DNA from: Akkermansia sp. N21116
GTDB lineage: Bacteria; Verrucomicrobiota; Verrucomicrobiia; Verrucomicrobiales; Akkermansiaceae
Direction of reading: 5' to 3'
Assembly: GCF_029854705.2 (NCBI RefSeq)
Contig: NZ_CP139035.1
Location: forward strand, 3,224,001 to 3,288,000
DNA length: 64,000 bases
Part shown: positions 18,489-28,139 of the stretch, piece after piece
Layout of the letters: every line of letters starts with the position of its first letter
How positions within the stretch are numbered: position 1 is the stretch's first letter
Notes under the pieces: model-generated
What the model was told of the DNA's origin: nothing
The model's input: only the letters and a program-made list of their open reading frames with translations
Database searches by the model: none
Translations under genes and position numbers: made by a program

Positions 18489-20744
18489 TTACTTCCCTGC
18501 GGCGGGCTCTTGTTCCAATTTACTGAGGGGTTCCCCCTTCTTCATATCTACCATATCGGCTACGATATTCAGGCTTTCGCGAAGTTCGGGATCCAGACCG
18601 GAGGGATACTTCGGAGAATCGTCCAGCTGATCCGTCGGGTTTTCCGCCATCTTCATGAACTGTTCGTTGTCCTTCTCCGGATCGGCCTGCGGCAATTTGT
18701 CCGCATTGACATCATCCAAAGTCAAACGGTAGATCTTATAACGCGAGGCATCATTTTTCGCCATTTCGGCAAACCGCGTTTTACGTTCCTCATTGATGGA
18801 CTTCCGGCGAGCCAGAAGTTCGCTGCTTTCCTTCTCTCTTTCTTCCTTATTGATAGAGAGTTTATTTTCTGCGAGACGCTTCTTCACCATCTCGATCTCT
18901 TCCTTCATGATCTGAAGGTCACGGTCACGGGACACGCGGATTTCGCTCCTTTCCCGGAGTTTCGGGAGGACGGAGTCTATCCATTTGTCCTTGACGTAAT
19001 CCTTGGATTTGGCGATCTGATCATACGGCATGGCGTAGTCCTGTTTGTCCTCGCCCACTTCAAAAGCGGCTGTCGCACTGGGCAGTACAATATCGCTGAC
19101 GACTCCCTTAAGCTGGGTCGATCCGCCCGCTACACGGTAGAATTTCTGCGTCGTCAGTTTCAAAATCCCGGCACGGCTACGGTCGGAAAAGTACGGCAGG
19201 AAACGCCCCAATTCGATCGGCTGCTGGACAGTACCCTTCCCGAAGGTGGATGTGTCGCCGACAATGACGGCACGCCCGTAATCCTGCAGGGCCGCCGCCA
19301 GAATTTCCGAGGCGGATGCCGAGAGTTTGTTGGTCAGAACAACGATTTCACCCTTGAAAAGGGGATTCTTGTTCCACACGTCCTTGGTTGCCTCTTCACC
19401 GCGGGAATCCTTGATTTTCACCACCGGGCCACTGCCCGTAAAGAAACCGGTCATCAGGCGGACTTCTTCCAACGAACCGCCGCCATTGTTACGCAAGTCG
19501 ATCACCAGCCCTTCGACACCTTCTTTCACCATGCGCTGGAGAATCTTCTTCACATCCGTAGCACAACGACGGTCACCTCCGTCCATGTCGGCGTAAAACG
19601 ACGGGAGCGTCAACACCCCCATCTTGATGATCTTGCCGTCGTCCTGCTTCATTTCCAGGATTTCGCCCTTGGCCAGTTCGTCACGGAGCTCGACCTTGGA
19701 ACGCTTCAACGTCACGATCTTGGCCTGGCCGGGATTGCTGGCAGGCTCCACCTTCATGCGAATCGTAGACCCTTCCTTGCCCCGGATCATGTCAACAACC
19801 TTGTCCAGACGCATAAAGAGTATATCCGTCATCTCTCCCGTGTTGTTGCTGTCGACGGCCACAATACGGTCATTCAGTTTGAGTTCCCCGCTCTTGTCCG
19901 CAGGCCCCCCGACGACGATACCATTGATTTTGACGGCACCGTCGTCCTCCTGACCGAGGAGGGCGCCGATTCCCGTCAGAGATCCACCCATCGAAGACTT
20001 GAAGCGATCTGTTTCACGGGCGCTCATGTACTCCGTATGAGGATCATAGACCAAGGCTACGGCACTAAGCAAAGCATTGGCCACATCTTCCTCATCGGAA
20101 GATTCCTTGAGGTTTCTCAGGATACGGTCATAGCGGAGGGAAAGCTTTTCCTTGGGGGATTTCTCAGAAGCCGCCGGGTCGGGCTTGTTCTGTTCCTTGG
20201 CGAGGCGGGCGATCGTTTCACGCCGCATGATTTCGGAGAGGAGTTGCTCCTCCACCATGTCGCGCCACACTTTATTCATCTCTTCTTCGTCCTTGGGCCA
20301 TTCTACCTTGCGGCGTGAACGGGCAACGTATTCCTTGCGGTCAAACTTGAAGTCATCTTTTTTCAAAAGTTCTTCGGCGTACTTGATACGCTGCTCTACC
20401 CGCTGACAATACAACGTATACAACGGCAAAGCCGCCTTCATCACTTCACCGGAAAGCAAATAATCATCCAGCTCCTTGCCGTACCGGGAACGCAGGGAAT
20501 CCACATCCTCCTTCGTAAAGAAGATGCGGGAGGGATCCAGACGTTTCAGGTACATATCCAAAAAGTCATTGGAAAGCTTGTCGCTGAACTCCTTCTTGGA
20601 AAAATGGAGGCTCTGTAAAAGAATGGACATTCGTTTACCGACATCATTAAAATCCGTTGCCCCCTGAGCGCAGGACGACACCATGAGGCCGACGAGAACC
20701 ACCCCAGCCACCTTGCGAACCCAATTCTTGAGCTGTATCTTCAT
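18489..20744 (-). CDS. prc: Prc/Tsp tail-specific protease, lipoprotein copy (third of three)
   Basis: 751-residue C-terminal processing protease (MEROPS S41A) expected in the periplasm, where the family trims or degrades proteins with unstructured C-termini and affects peptidoglycan enzymes. The start is the ATG of MKIQLKNW; the signal ends in a lipobox, MVSSC, so it should be lipid-anchored. Order of domains: Tsp N-terminal helical domain, PDZ (GIVVGGPADKSGELKLNDRI), catalytic core with SASASEI (nucleophile Ser) and FGKGTVQ (Lys base), then the charged C-terminal helical domain. It is closely similar along its whole length to the copy at 23237-25474, more so than to the copy between them. 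It has its own upstream element at 20825-20854. Confidence 0.93.
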   Translation of the reverse strand: MKIQLKNWVRKVAGVVLVGLMVSSCAQGATDFNDVGKRMSILLQSLHFSKKEFSDKLSNDFLDMYLKRLDPSRIFFTKEDVDSLRSRYGKELDDYLLSGEVMKAALPLYTLYCQRVEQRIKYAEELLKKDDFKFDRKEYVARSRRKVEWPKDEEEMNKVWRDMVEEQLLSEIMRRETIARLAKEQNKPDPAASEKSPKEKLSLRYDRILRNLKESSDEEDVANALLSAVALVYDPHTEYMSARETDRFKSSMGGSLTGIGALLGQEDDGAVKINGIVVGGPADKSGELKLNDRIVAVDSNNTGEMTDILFMRLDKVVDMIRGKEGSTIRMKVEPASNPGQAKIVTLKRSKVELRDELAKGEILEMKQDDGKIIKMGVLTLPSFYADMDGGDRRCATDVKKILQRMVKEGVEGLVIDLRNNGGGSLEEVRLMTGFFTGSGPVVKIKDSRGEEATKDVWNKNPLFKGEIVVLTNKLSASASEILAAALQDYGRAVIVGDTSTFGKGTVQQPIELGRFLPYFSDRSRAGILKLTTQKFYRVAGGSTQLKGVVSDIVLPSATAAFEVGEDKQDYAMPYDQIAKSKDYVKDKWIDSVLPKLRERSEIRVSRDRDLQIMKEEIEMVKKRLAENKLSINKEEREKESSELLARRKSINEERKTRFAEMAKNDASRYKIYRLTLDDVNADKLPQADPEKDNEQFMKMAENPTDQLDDSPKYPSGLDPELRESLNIVADMVDMKKGEPLSKLEQEPAAGK

Positions 20745-20824
20745 TGTGGGAAAAACCATGCTTGTATCTTGTTGCTGCCGACGCCACGCGCGGCTATCAT
20801 AACGTTTACAAGGCAGGTTTATGT

Positions 20825-20854
20825 ATTTACGGTCCTTTGTCTATTCTTTTTCGA
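20825..20854 (-). promoter_or_regulatory. Conserved promoter-like element before the third prc gene
   Basis: Read on the - strand, TCGAAA, an 18-bp spacer and GTAAAT precede the gene. The spacer and flanks (AATAGAC, CCGTAAATAC) match the element at 25545-25573 before the first prc gene, although the surrounding DNA has diverged. The conservation of the upstream region together with the coding region supports a shared promoter or regulator site; the exact boxes are weak. Confidence 0.4.
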
Positions 20855-20937
20855 GTTCATGTCCTGTCATTAAACCCGTCATGCGGAAGGGAGGAAAAAC
20901 TCCGGGCCGCGACAAGACACTTCACACTCTAAGAATA

Positions 20938-23211
20938 TCACGATCCTTTTGACAGAGAATCATCAACAGAAGGCAGGGGTTCCAGGCGAGACGGAGCAAC
21001 TCCCTTCTTCAAATCCACCATATCCACCAGAATGTTCATCCCCTCCCGCAGCACGGGATCAAGACCGGAAGGATAGCCTTCCGGACTGATTAATTCTTTG
21101 TGGAATCTTTCCCTCATCTCCATCCGTTGTGCTCCGGATTGTTTTTCCGTAAGCAGAGGGAGCTGTCTGGCATCGACATCCTTCAAGGACAACCGGTACA
21201 TGCGGTAACGTTCCGACTCTTTCTTTTTCATCGCCTTATAGCGAACAGACCTTTCTTCTTCAATGGATTTGATCCGCGTCATTTCCTCCTTCATCTCCCG
21301 CATCCGTTCTTCAAGATTCAACGAAAGAACATTGTCCTTTTTTTCTTGTTGCATGCGTTCCGCCTCTGCGGCAATAAGCCGGAAATCCATATCCCCGGCA
21401 GAACGTCTGCTACTCCGTTCGCGCAGGCGGGGGAGAATGCTCGCGAGCCATTTGTCCTTCACATAATCGCCGCAAGGGGGAACCTCATCGTACGGCAAGG
21501 CATAGTCCATGCCGTCCTCGCTCATCCCGTAATACGTCGTCAGACCGGGCAATACAATGTCGCTCTCCACTCCTTTCAACTGGGTCGAACCTCCGGAAAC
21601 ACGATAGAATTTGGATATCGTCACCTTCAAACACCCGGCCCGAGAACGATCCGAATAGGCCGACATCAGGTGCCCCAGCATAATCACTCCCTGGACGGAA
21701 CCCTTGCCGAATGTTGCCTTTTCACCCACAATCAGGGCCCGCCCATAATCCTGCAAGGCAGCGGCCATCAGCTCAGAGGCAGAGGCAGACCATTTGTCGG
21801 TCAACACGACAAGAGGGCCTTTGAACAACGGTTCTTTCCTGTCGGAAATGCGCTGTTCCACCTTTCCATCCCCATCACGTACCTGGACAACAGGCCCGGC
21901 TCCGGTCAGCAATCCGATCATATGCACCACTTCGTCCAGTGAACCTCCACCATTGTGCCGGAGATCAATCACTGCGCCATCCACTTTTTCCCGAACCATT
22001 CTAGCTAGAATTTTTTCGACATCGGTTCCGGACCGATGCCCCTTCTCTCCGGGAGAAGCACTGTAAAATCCCGGAAGAGTCAAAATCCCCAGTTTGACAT
22101 TCTTCCTTCCCGGAGTGCGGAGAACATCGACAACCCGGCCTCGGGCAAACTCGTCCTCCAGTTCCAGCAAGACACACTCCAGTATCACGATCCGGGACTC
22201 TTGAGGATTGTCTGCAGGCTCCAGTTTCAAACGAATGACCGTACCCTCGGCACCGCTCAGGAGATCAATCACCTTGGATTGATTCATGTACCGGATATCC
22301 ACCAGCTTGCCCGTGTTGCCGGAATCCACGGCAATCAAACGATCTCCCCGGTGAATTTTCCCGCAGGTATCCGCCGGAGTACCGGGCAGAACTTCCGCCA
22401 CCCGGAACACGCCGTCGTCATCCATCCGTACCCCCAGGCCGATACTCGTACACTCTCCACTCGCCGAAGACATGAAAAAGCCCTGCTGCTTCACCCCCAT
22501 ATACGAAGTATGCGGGTCGTACACCATGGCAACGGCATTCAGCAAAGCCTCGGCAACATCTTCAGCAGCGGTCAATTCCCTCAGATCGCGAATCTTCCGT
22601 TCGTAACGAAGGGAAATATTCTTCCGGGCGTTTCGCAGGGCCTCTTCAGAGGGAGCTACATACTCCTTGCCGTCGATTTTCCCCTGTTGCAGGACTTCCT
22701 GCAGCAGTTCCATCTCGATCCTGTCCCTCCAGACCTTCTTCATTTCCTCATCGTTGCGGGGCCACTCCATATGCCTCCGGGAACGCGGCACGCCCTCCTG
22801 ACGGTCGAACTTGAATTCTTCCTTAGCCAGCAATTCTCGCGCGTACTCCGTTCTCTGAGCGACGCGAGCCATGTACTGCATGAATAGGGGGCGGGCCACC
22901 TGCATGGCCTCTCCATCACGGATATAATCATCCAGATCCGTAGCGAATTTAGCACGCAGCCTGTTCACGTCCTGGAGAGTAAAGTAGATCTTGGACGGGT
23001 CCAGGCTCTTCAGGTACATCTCCAGAGCCCGTTCCGAGGCATTATCGTCAAAGGCGCGGCGAGAAATGTGTTCCTTCTTCAAAATCCGGAACATCAGCTT
23101 TCCCGCCTCATCGTAGTTCACGGCACCCTGCCCCAACGGCAGCAATACGGCCAGTACAATCAGAACAAACCAAACCGGACGGGAAAAAAACAATGAGACA
23201 GCCTTTTTCAT
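20938..23211 (-). CDS. prc: Prc/Tsp tail-specific protease, soluble copy (middle of three)
   Basis: 757-residue paralogue of the flanking proteases. I chose the ATG of MKKAVSLFF because GAGGAAG lies just upstream and this start avoids overlap with the preceding gene. The signal peptide ends LPLGQGA with no lipobox cysteine, so this copy is probably free in the periplasm, unlike its neighbours. The PDZ segment (VLPGTPADTCGKIHRGDRL), SASASEL and FGKGSVQ are intact, so it should be an active Ser/Lys protease. The sequence is clearly more distant from the other two than they are from each other. It begins 26 bp after the stop of the upstream copy, so the two are likely cotranscribed. Confidence 0.92.
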   Translation of the reverse strand: MKKAVSLFFSRPVWFVLIVLAVLLPLGQGAVNYDEAGKLMFRILKKEHISRRAFDDNASERALEMYLKSLDPSKIYFTLQDVNRLRAKFATDLDDYIRDGEAMQVARPLFMQYMARVAQRTEYARELLAKEEFKFDRQEGVPRSRRHMEWPRNDEEMKKVWRDRIEMELLQEVLQQGKIDGKEYVAPSEEALRNARKNISLRYERKIRDLRELTAAEDVAEALLNAVAMVYDPHTSYMGVKQQGFFMSSASGECTSIGLGVRMDDDGVFRVAEVLPGTPADTCGKIHRGDRLIAVDSGNTGKLVDIRYMNQSKVIDLLSGAEGTVIRLKLEPADNPQESRIVILECVLLELEDEFARGRVVDVLRTPGRKNVKLGILTLPGFYSASPGEKGHRSGTDVEKILARMVREKVDGAVIDLRHNGGGSLDEVVHMIGLLTGAGPVVQVRDGDGKVEQRISDRKEPLFKGPLVVLTDKWSASASELMAAALQDYGRALIVGEKATFGKGSVQGVIMLGHLMSAYSDRSRAGCLKVTISKFYRVSGGSTQLKGVESDIVLPGLTTYYGMSEDGMDYALPYDEVPPCGDYVKDKWLASILPRLRERSSRRSAGDMDFRLIAAEAERMQQEKKDNVLSLNLEERMREMKEEMTRIKSIEEERSVRYKAMKKKESERYRMYRLSLKDVDARQLPLLTEKQSGAQRMEMRERFHKELISPEGYPSGLDPVLREGMNILVDMVDLKKGVAPSRLEPLPSVDDSLSKGS

Positions 23212-23236
23212 CTTCCTCGGCAAAGTTCCTTTCCTA

Positions 23237-25474
23237 TTAGGAGTTACTGGAGGCAAGAGGGGCGCCTTTCTTCAGATTCACCATATCCGCCACGATATTC
23301 AGACTTTCCCGAAGTTCGGGGTCCAGACCGGAAGGATATTCGGGAGAATCGTCCAGCTCATCATCCGGATTCTCCACAATCTTAATGAACTGTTCGTTGT
23401 CTTTCTCCGGATCGGCCTGCGGCAGTTTGTCCGCATTGACATCATCCAGCGTCAAACGGTAAATCTTGTAGCGTTCGGCATCATTCTTTGCCATTTCGGC
23501 AAATCGCACCCTGCGTTCCTCATTGATGGCTTTGCGCCGTTCCAAGAGCTGGCGATTTTCCCTTTCGCGTTCCTCCTTGTTAAGAGAGAGTTTGTTTTCA
23601 TCCTGCCGCTTCTTCATCTCCAAGGCGTCCTCCTCCATGATACGGAAGTCGCGGTCACGGGCCACGCGTTTCCCGCTTCTCTCCCGGAGCGTCGGCAGCA
23701 CCGTGCCGATCCATCTGTCCTTCCGGTATTTCTCGCATCCGGGTATCTGGTCGTAAGGCATCACATAATCGAACGATTCTTCCCCAAGCTCATAGGAGGC
23801 CAGCGCACTAGGAAGTACCACATCGCTTTCTACGCCTTTCTTCTGAGTTGATCCGCCAGCCACCCGGTAAAATTTCTGGACGGTCAGCTTGAGCGTCCCT
23901 GCCCGCGAACTATCGGAGAAATAGGGAAGGAAACGATTCAACTCAATGGGGCTCTGGACGGTACCCTTTCCAAAAGTCGACTTATCGCCGACGATCACCG
24001 CACGACCGTAATCCTGAAGGGCCGCTGCCAGAATTTCCGAGGCGGATGCCGACAATTTGTTGGTCAGCACAACCATCTGTCCCTTGAACAAAGGTTCCTT
24101 ATTCCAGACCTCCAGTACGGATACCTTGCCTCTGGAATCCTTAACCTGAACCACGGGACCTGCACCGATGAAGAAACCGGTCATCAAGCGGACTTCTTCC
24201 AACGAACCGCCGCCATTGTCGCGCAAGTCGAGAACCAGACCTTCCACCCCCTCCTTGACCATGCGTTTGAGAATCTTCTTCACATCCGCGGCACAGCTTC
24301 GAGAACCGCCATCCATGTCCACATAAAATGAGGGCAGCGTCAGAATCCCCAGTTTGGCGATCCTGCCGTCATCCTGCTTCATCTCCATAATCTCCCCTCG
24401 GCACAGCTCCGCCTTGGTCTCTACCTTGGCGCGCGTCAGCACAACCTCTTTGATATGTCCGGGGGTAGACGCCGGTTCCACCTTGAGGCGAACGCGCGTA
24501 CCTTCCTTTCCGCGGACCAACTCCACAACCTTGTCCGCACGCATATAAAGAACATCCGTCATCACATGCGAATCGTTCGGCGACACGCCGAGAATGCGAT
24601 CATTCAATTTCAACTCGCCGCTTTTGTCCGCAGGGCCGCCGACAACAATACCGCTGATCTTGACGGAGCCATCGTCCTCAGCTCCCAAAAGGGCACCGAT
24701 ACCGCTGATACTCATATCCATGGAACTCCTGAATTCATCCGTTTCCCGGGCATCCATATACTCCGTATGCGGGTCATAAGCCAAAGCCACAGCCGATAAC
24801 AACGCGCTGGCCACATCCTCCTCGTCCGAGGATTCCTTAACATTCCTCAGAAGGCGTTCGTAGCGCAGGGAGAGCTTCTCCTTGGGGGATTTTTCGGAAG
24901 CCGCCGGATCGGGCTTGTTCTGCTCCCTGGCGAGGCGGGCCATTGTCTCGCGCCGCAAAATTTCAGACAAAAGCTGCTCCTCCACCATATCGTGCCACAC
25001 TTTGTTCATCTCCTCTTCATCCTTGGGCCAGTTTACCTTGCGACGGGACAGAGGCACATATTCCTTGCGGTCGAACTGGAAGTTCTCCTTCTCCAGCAAC
25101 TCCCGGGCATATCCGACTCTCTGCTCCACTCTCCGGCAATACAAAGTGTACATGGGAACAGCCGCATTCATCAGCTTGCCGGTAAACATGTAATAACCCA
25201 GATTGGTACCGTAGTTAGACTTGAGCGTATCCACATCCTGCTGCGTAAAAAAAATCCGGGACGGATCCAAACGCTTCAAATACATGTCCAGGCAATCCCC
25301 GGAAACCTTATCGTTCAGCTCCTTCCGGGAAAAATGCATATTCTGCAAAAGAATTGCCGTCATTTTGCCGACATCATCAAAGTTCGTCGCTCCCTGTACG
25401 CAGGAGACGAGCATCATGGAGGCAAATGCCCAGCAGACCATGTTGCGGAACCATTTGGGAGACTCAATATGCAT
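23237..25474 (-). CDS. prc: Prc/Tsp tail-specific protease, lipoprotein copy (first of three)
   Basis: 745-residue S41A protease and the first gene of the minus-strand trio. The N-terminus MHIESPKWFRNMVCWAFAS leads into a lipobox, MLVSC, predicting a lipid anchor. It has the Tsp N-terminal domain, a PDZ domain (GIVVGGPADKSGELKLNDRI, identical to the third copy at this point), SASASEI, FGKGTVQ and a helical charged tail ending near LDPELRESLNIVADMV. No Shine-Dalgarno site is visible before the ATG, where the sequence is A/T-rich. The promoter-like element at 25545-25573 lies about 70 bp upstream. The gene is divergent from the MBL-fold hydrolase. Confidence 0.93.
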   Translation of the reverse strand: MHIESPKWFRNMVCWAFASMMLVSCVQGATNFDDVGKMTAILLQNMHFSRKELNDKVSGDCLDMYLKRLDPSRIFFTQQDVDTLKSNYGTNLGYYMFTGKLMNAAVPMYTLYCRRVEQRVGYARELLEKENFQFDRKEYVPLSRRKVNWPKDEEEMNKVWHDMVEEQLLSEILRRETMARLAREQNKPDPAASEKSPKEKLSLRYERLLRNVKESSDEEDVASALLSAVALAYDPHTEYMDARETDEFRSSMDMSISGIGALLGAEDDGSVKISGIVVGGPADKSGELKLNDRILGVSPNDSHVMTDVLYMRADKVVELVRGKEGTRVRLKVEPASTPGHIKEVVLTRAKVETKAELCRGEIMEMKQDDGRIAKLGILTLPSFYVDMDGGSRSCAADVKKILKRMVKEGVEGLVLDLRDNGGGSLEEVRLMTGFFIGAGPVVQVKDSRGKVSVLEVWNKEPLFKGQMVVLTNKLSASASEILAAALQDYGRAVIVGDKSTFGKGTVQSPIELNRFLPYFSDSSRAGTLKLTVQKFYRVAGGSTQKKGVESDVVLPSALASYELGEESFDYVMPYDQIPGCEKYRKDRWIGTVLPTLRERSGKRVARDRDFRIMEEDALEMKKRQDENKLSLNKEERERENRQLLERRKAINEERRVRFAEMAKNDAERYKIYRLTLDDVNADKLPQADPEKDNEQFIKIVENPDDELDDSPEYPSGLDPELRESLNIVADMVNLKKGAPLASSNS

Positions 25475-25544
25475 AAAAAAATCTATTAATAAGATGAAAA
25501 GGCCGCACCATCCTGAACCTGGCCGATACAGTAAGATTTACGTA

Positions 25545-25573
25545 TTTAAACGACCATGTCTATCCCTTTTCAA
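25545..25573 (-). promoter_or_regulatory. Promoter-like element before the first prc gene
   Basis: On the - strand, TTGAAA, a 17-bp spacer and TTTAAA form a plausible sigma-70-type promoter. The same arrangement, with the conserved GGATAGAC / CGTTTAAATACGTAAA context, occurs before the third prc gene. Confidence 0.45.
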
Positions 25574-25650
25574 GTCCATGTTTCGAGAACGCACCGGATA
25601 GTACGAGATTTGCGCTCGCCAATCCGGCAGAATCGCCTATCATTTTTCCC

Positions 25651-26280
25651 ATGAATCGGATTCGTGTTTATACGGGTGGCGCTGTGGCTGGCAACGGGTA
25701 CCTCTTCAAAACCGGAGAAAATACCTACATCGCCATCGATGCACCCGAAGGCTTTGCTGACTGGATCAAATCCAAAAACCCAAAAGCCGTGATCACAGAT
25801 CTCCTCATTACGCACCAGCACTTCGACCACGTGCAGGATGCCGCCCGCATGAAAGAAGTGTTCGGATGCGCCATTCACGCGGGTGCCGCGTATTCCGATC
25901 AACTCTCCCTCGTCGACATGGCCGCCAAAGAGTGGAACATGGACATCGAAGTTCCTCCCTACGACGTGGACGACCTCATCGACGACAACAAAAAAGCAGC
26001 CACCTGGGGAGGCCTCATCTGGCACCTCTACCACGTCCCCGGACACTCTCCCGACAGCATCGTCTACCAGTTGCCGGACGAAGACATCCTCTTCTCCGGA
26101 GACACCATCTTTGCCGGTTCCATCGGCAGAACCGACCTCCCCGGAGGCAACACCAAACTCCTGCTCAAAGGATTGGAAAACACGATCCTCAGCCAGCCCC
26201 TTTCCACAACCATTTTTCCGGGCCACGGCCCTTACACGACCGTCCGCAACGAAAAACAGACCAATCCCTATCTTTACTGA
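25651..26280 (+). CDS. MBL-fold metallohydrolase (glyoxalase II-like)
   Basis: 209-residue metallo-beta-lactamase-fold enzyme. It carries the metal motif THQHFDH (HxHxDH), a later histidine in HVPGHSPDS, Asp in LFSGDTIFAGSIGRTD, and the final histidine in FPGHGPYTT. The segment from FSGDTIF to GRTDLPGG is characteristic of the small hydroxyacylglutathione-hydrolase-like group (YcbL/GloC type). The true substrate is uncertain: the protein lacks the C-terminal glutathione-binding domain of full GloB. It lies 54 bp before the DEAD-box gene on the same strand. Confidence 0.85.
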   Translation: MNRIRVYTGGAVAGNGYLFKTGENTYIAIDAPEGFADWIKSKNPKAVITDLLITHQHFDHVQDAARMKEVFGCAIHAGAAYSDQLSLVDMAAKEWNMDIEVPPYDVDDLIDDNKKAATWGGLIWHLYHVPGHSPDSIVYQLPDEDILFSGDTIFAGSIGRTDLPGGNTKLLLKGLENTILSQPLSTTIFPGHGPYTTVRNEKQTNPYLY

Positions 26281-26334
26281 TCCACCCTCGCGGCGCGGCT
26301 CCACTCCCTCTCGTACCCTATCATTATCAGACAC

Positions 26335-27540
26335 ATGTTATTCTCAGAACTTGGACTTTCAGAATCCGTCCTCAAAGCCGTCGAAGCCTGCGGCTACGAC
26401 CACCCCACCCCCATCCAAGAACAAGCCATTCCCAAAATCCTGGAAGGATGCGACATCATCGGCGCGTCCCAGACCGGTACCGGAAAAACCGCCGCATTCG
26501 CCCTCCCCCTTCTCAGCAAGCTGGAACCGACGGGCAAACCACAAATCCTCGTTCTGGAACCCACCCGCGAACTCGCCGACCAAGTGGCGGAATCCTTCCG
26601 CGAATACGCCCAGTTCACCGGGTTCAAGGTAGCCCTCCTCTACGGAGGCGTCGGCTATGGACAACAAACCGAAGACCTGAAAAACGGAGCCGACATCGTC
26701 GTCGCCACCCCCGGACGCCTCATCGACCATTTCTACCGCGCCACCATGCGATTCGGCGGCATCAAAACCCTCGTCCTCGACGAAGTGGACCGCATGCTCG
26801 ACATGGGGTTTCTGCCCACCGTCCGCAAGATCGTCAGCCTCTGCCCCTGGGAAGGCCGCCAGACGCTCTTCTTCTCCGCCACCATGCCGGAAATTATCTC
26901 CAGCTTCGCCCGCTGGTGCCTGCACGACCCCATCGAAATCACCATCGCACGCCAGGAAGTCGCCGCCACCATCAGCCACGCCTTCTACCCCGTCGCCATG
27001 GACCAGCGCGACGAACTCCTCATCAACCTCCTCAAAAAGACGGACTTCCACTCCGTCATGATCTTCACCCGAACGCGGCGCGAAGCGGACAGCGTCTGCT
27101 CCATGCTCGAACGCAACGGCTACCGCGACAACGCCGCCGTCATGCACTCCGACATCTCCCAAAAGGACCGTATGGAAGCACTCAAGGGATTCAAGAGCGG
27201 CAAATACGCCATCCTCGTCGCCACCGATGTCGCCGCCCGCGGTATCGACGTCAGCGGCGTCACCCACGTCATCAACTACCGCGTCCCGGAAAACCCCGAA
27301 GATTACGTCCACCGCATCGGCCGCACCGGCCGCGCCGAAGCTACCGGAGAAGCCTTCACCATCCTCACCGCCGACGAACTCGACTTCGCCAAAGCCGTCG
27401 AAGAATTCGTCAACCAGAAGATCGAACGCAAAAAGCTTGAAGGCTTCGACTACGCCTACAGCGCTATCCTCGACGACCAACCCATCCGCCCCGTCCGGAA
27501 ACCGAAGCCCCCCATGCCCAAGCGCGGACGAAGAAGGTAA
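26335..27540 (+). CDS. DEAD-box family ATP-dependent RNA helicase
   Basis: 401-residue RNA helicase core. Motifs in order: Q-motif GYDHPTPIQEQAIP, Walker A ASQTGTGKT, Ia PTRELADQ, Ib TPGRL, II DEVD, III SATMP, IV MIFTRTRREAD, V ATDVAARGID and VI HRIGRTGR. Motif II reads DEVD instead of DEAD; DE and the final D, which bind Mg-ATP, are kept. The C-terminal tail is short and basic (PKPPMPKRGRRR), suitable for RNA binding, as in RhlE-type proteins. Likely roles are ribosome assembly or RNA turnover, possibly at low temperature. The ruvC gene follows after 40 bp. Confidence 0.93.
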   Translation: MLFSELGLSESVLKAVEACGYDHPTPIQEQAIPKILEGCDIIGASQTGTGKTAAFALPLLSKLEPTGKPQILVLEPTRELADQVAESFREYAQFTGFKVALLYGGVGYGQQTEDLKNGADIVVATPGRLIDHFYRATMRFGGIKTLVLDEVDRMLDMGFLPTVRKIVSLCPWEGRQTLFFSATMPEIISSFARWCLHDPIEITIARQEVAATISHAFYPVAMDQRDELLINLLKKTDFHSVMIFTRTRREADSVCSMLERNGYRDNAAVMHSDISQKDRMEALKGFKSGKYAILVATDVAARGIDVSGVTHVINYRVPENPEDYVHRIGRTGRAEATGEAFTILTADELDFAKAVEEFVNQKIERKKLEGFDYAYSAILDDQPIRPVRKPKPPMPKRGRRR

Positions 27541-27580
27541 CCCCTCTCCACGATACGCGCCGCACAAACCTCCCCCTTTT

Positions 27581-28087
27581 ATGCGAGTCCTCGCCATCGA
27601 CCCGGCCATTCGCAATACCGGTTACGCCGTTATTGAAGGGGATCATGTCCGGGACGCTCACGCCGTCGACTACGGCACCATTTCACTGCCCGCCAAACTG
27701 GCCCAGTCCGCCTGCCTCCTCGCGATCAAAGACCACATCTCCGCCCTCATTCAAAAGTGGGAGCCGGAAGAAGTTGCCGTCGAGCGCATCATCTTCGTCC
27801 AATCCCACCAGACGGCCATCATCATGGGCTCCGCCCGGGCGGCCGTCATCCTGGCCGCCGCTGAAAATGGTCTCAAAGTCGTCGAATACTCGCCTACCAG
27901 CGTCAAACTTGCCGCCGTCGGCAAAGGCACCGCCCGCAAAGAACAAGTCGCCTTCATGATGCGGGCTCTTCTCCAACTCCGGGAAACACCCCAGTCCGAT
28001 GCAGCGGATGCCCTCGCCATCGCCTTCGCACACCTCACCGCCAGCGACCCCGCCAAAGCCCTCGTCATCGAGCGCAAATACATCTGA
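27581..28087 (+). CDS. ruvC: Holliday junction resolvase RuvC
   Basis: 168-residue endonuclease that resolves Holliday junctions with RuvAB. It starts MRVLAIDPAIRNTGYAV; the frame opens further upstream only as an out-of-frame shadow of the helicase gene. The four catalytic acids are at Asp7, Glu68, Asp140 and Asp143, matching the spacing of E. coli RuvC (7, 66, 138, 141). The family phrase YSPTSVKLAAVGKGTARKEQ is present. No ruvA or ruvB gene is in the window. It ends the + strand run begun at 25651. Confidence 0.95.
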   Translation: MRVLAIDPAIRNTGYAVIEGDHVRDAHAVDYGTISLPAKLAQSACLLAIKDHISALIQKWEPEEVAVERIIFVQSHQTAIIMGSARAAVILAAAENGLKVVEYSPTSVKLAAVGKGTARKEQVAFMMRALLQLRETPQSDAADALAIAFAHLTASDPAKALVIERKYI

Positions 28088-28139
28088 TGCCCGTCAATAC
28101 GGGAACCCGGATTGAGTTCTCCGGCATCCGCACCTTGAG

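Noticed and set aside
18510-20318. 602-codon + strand frame opposite the third prc gene
   Set aside because: Antisense to a clear Prc protease; no motif or signal of its own. Similar shadows occur opposite the other two copies.
25866-27440. 524-codon + strand frame overlapping the MBL and helicase genes
   Set aside because: Extreme Arg/Pro/His content without domains; it is the shifted frame of two real genes.
26359-27615. 418-codon minus-strand open frame opposite the DEAD-box helicase
   Set aside because: It is antisense to a well-supported helicase gene, is Val/Asp/Gly-rich without motifs, and arises from the GC-rich codon use of the real gene.
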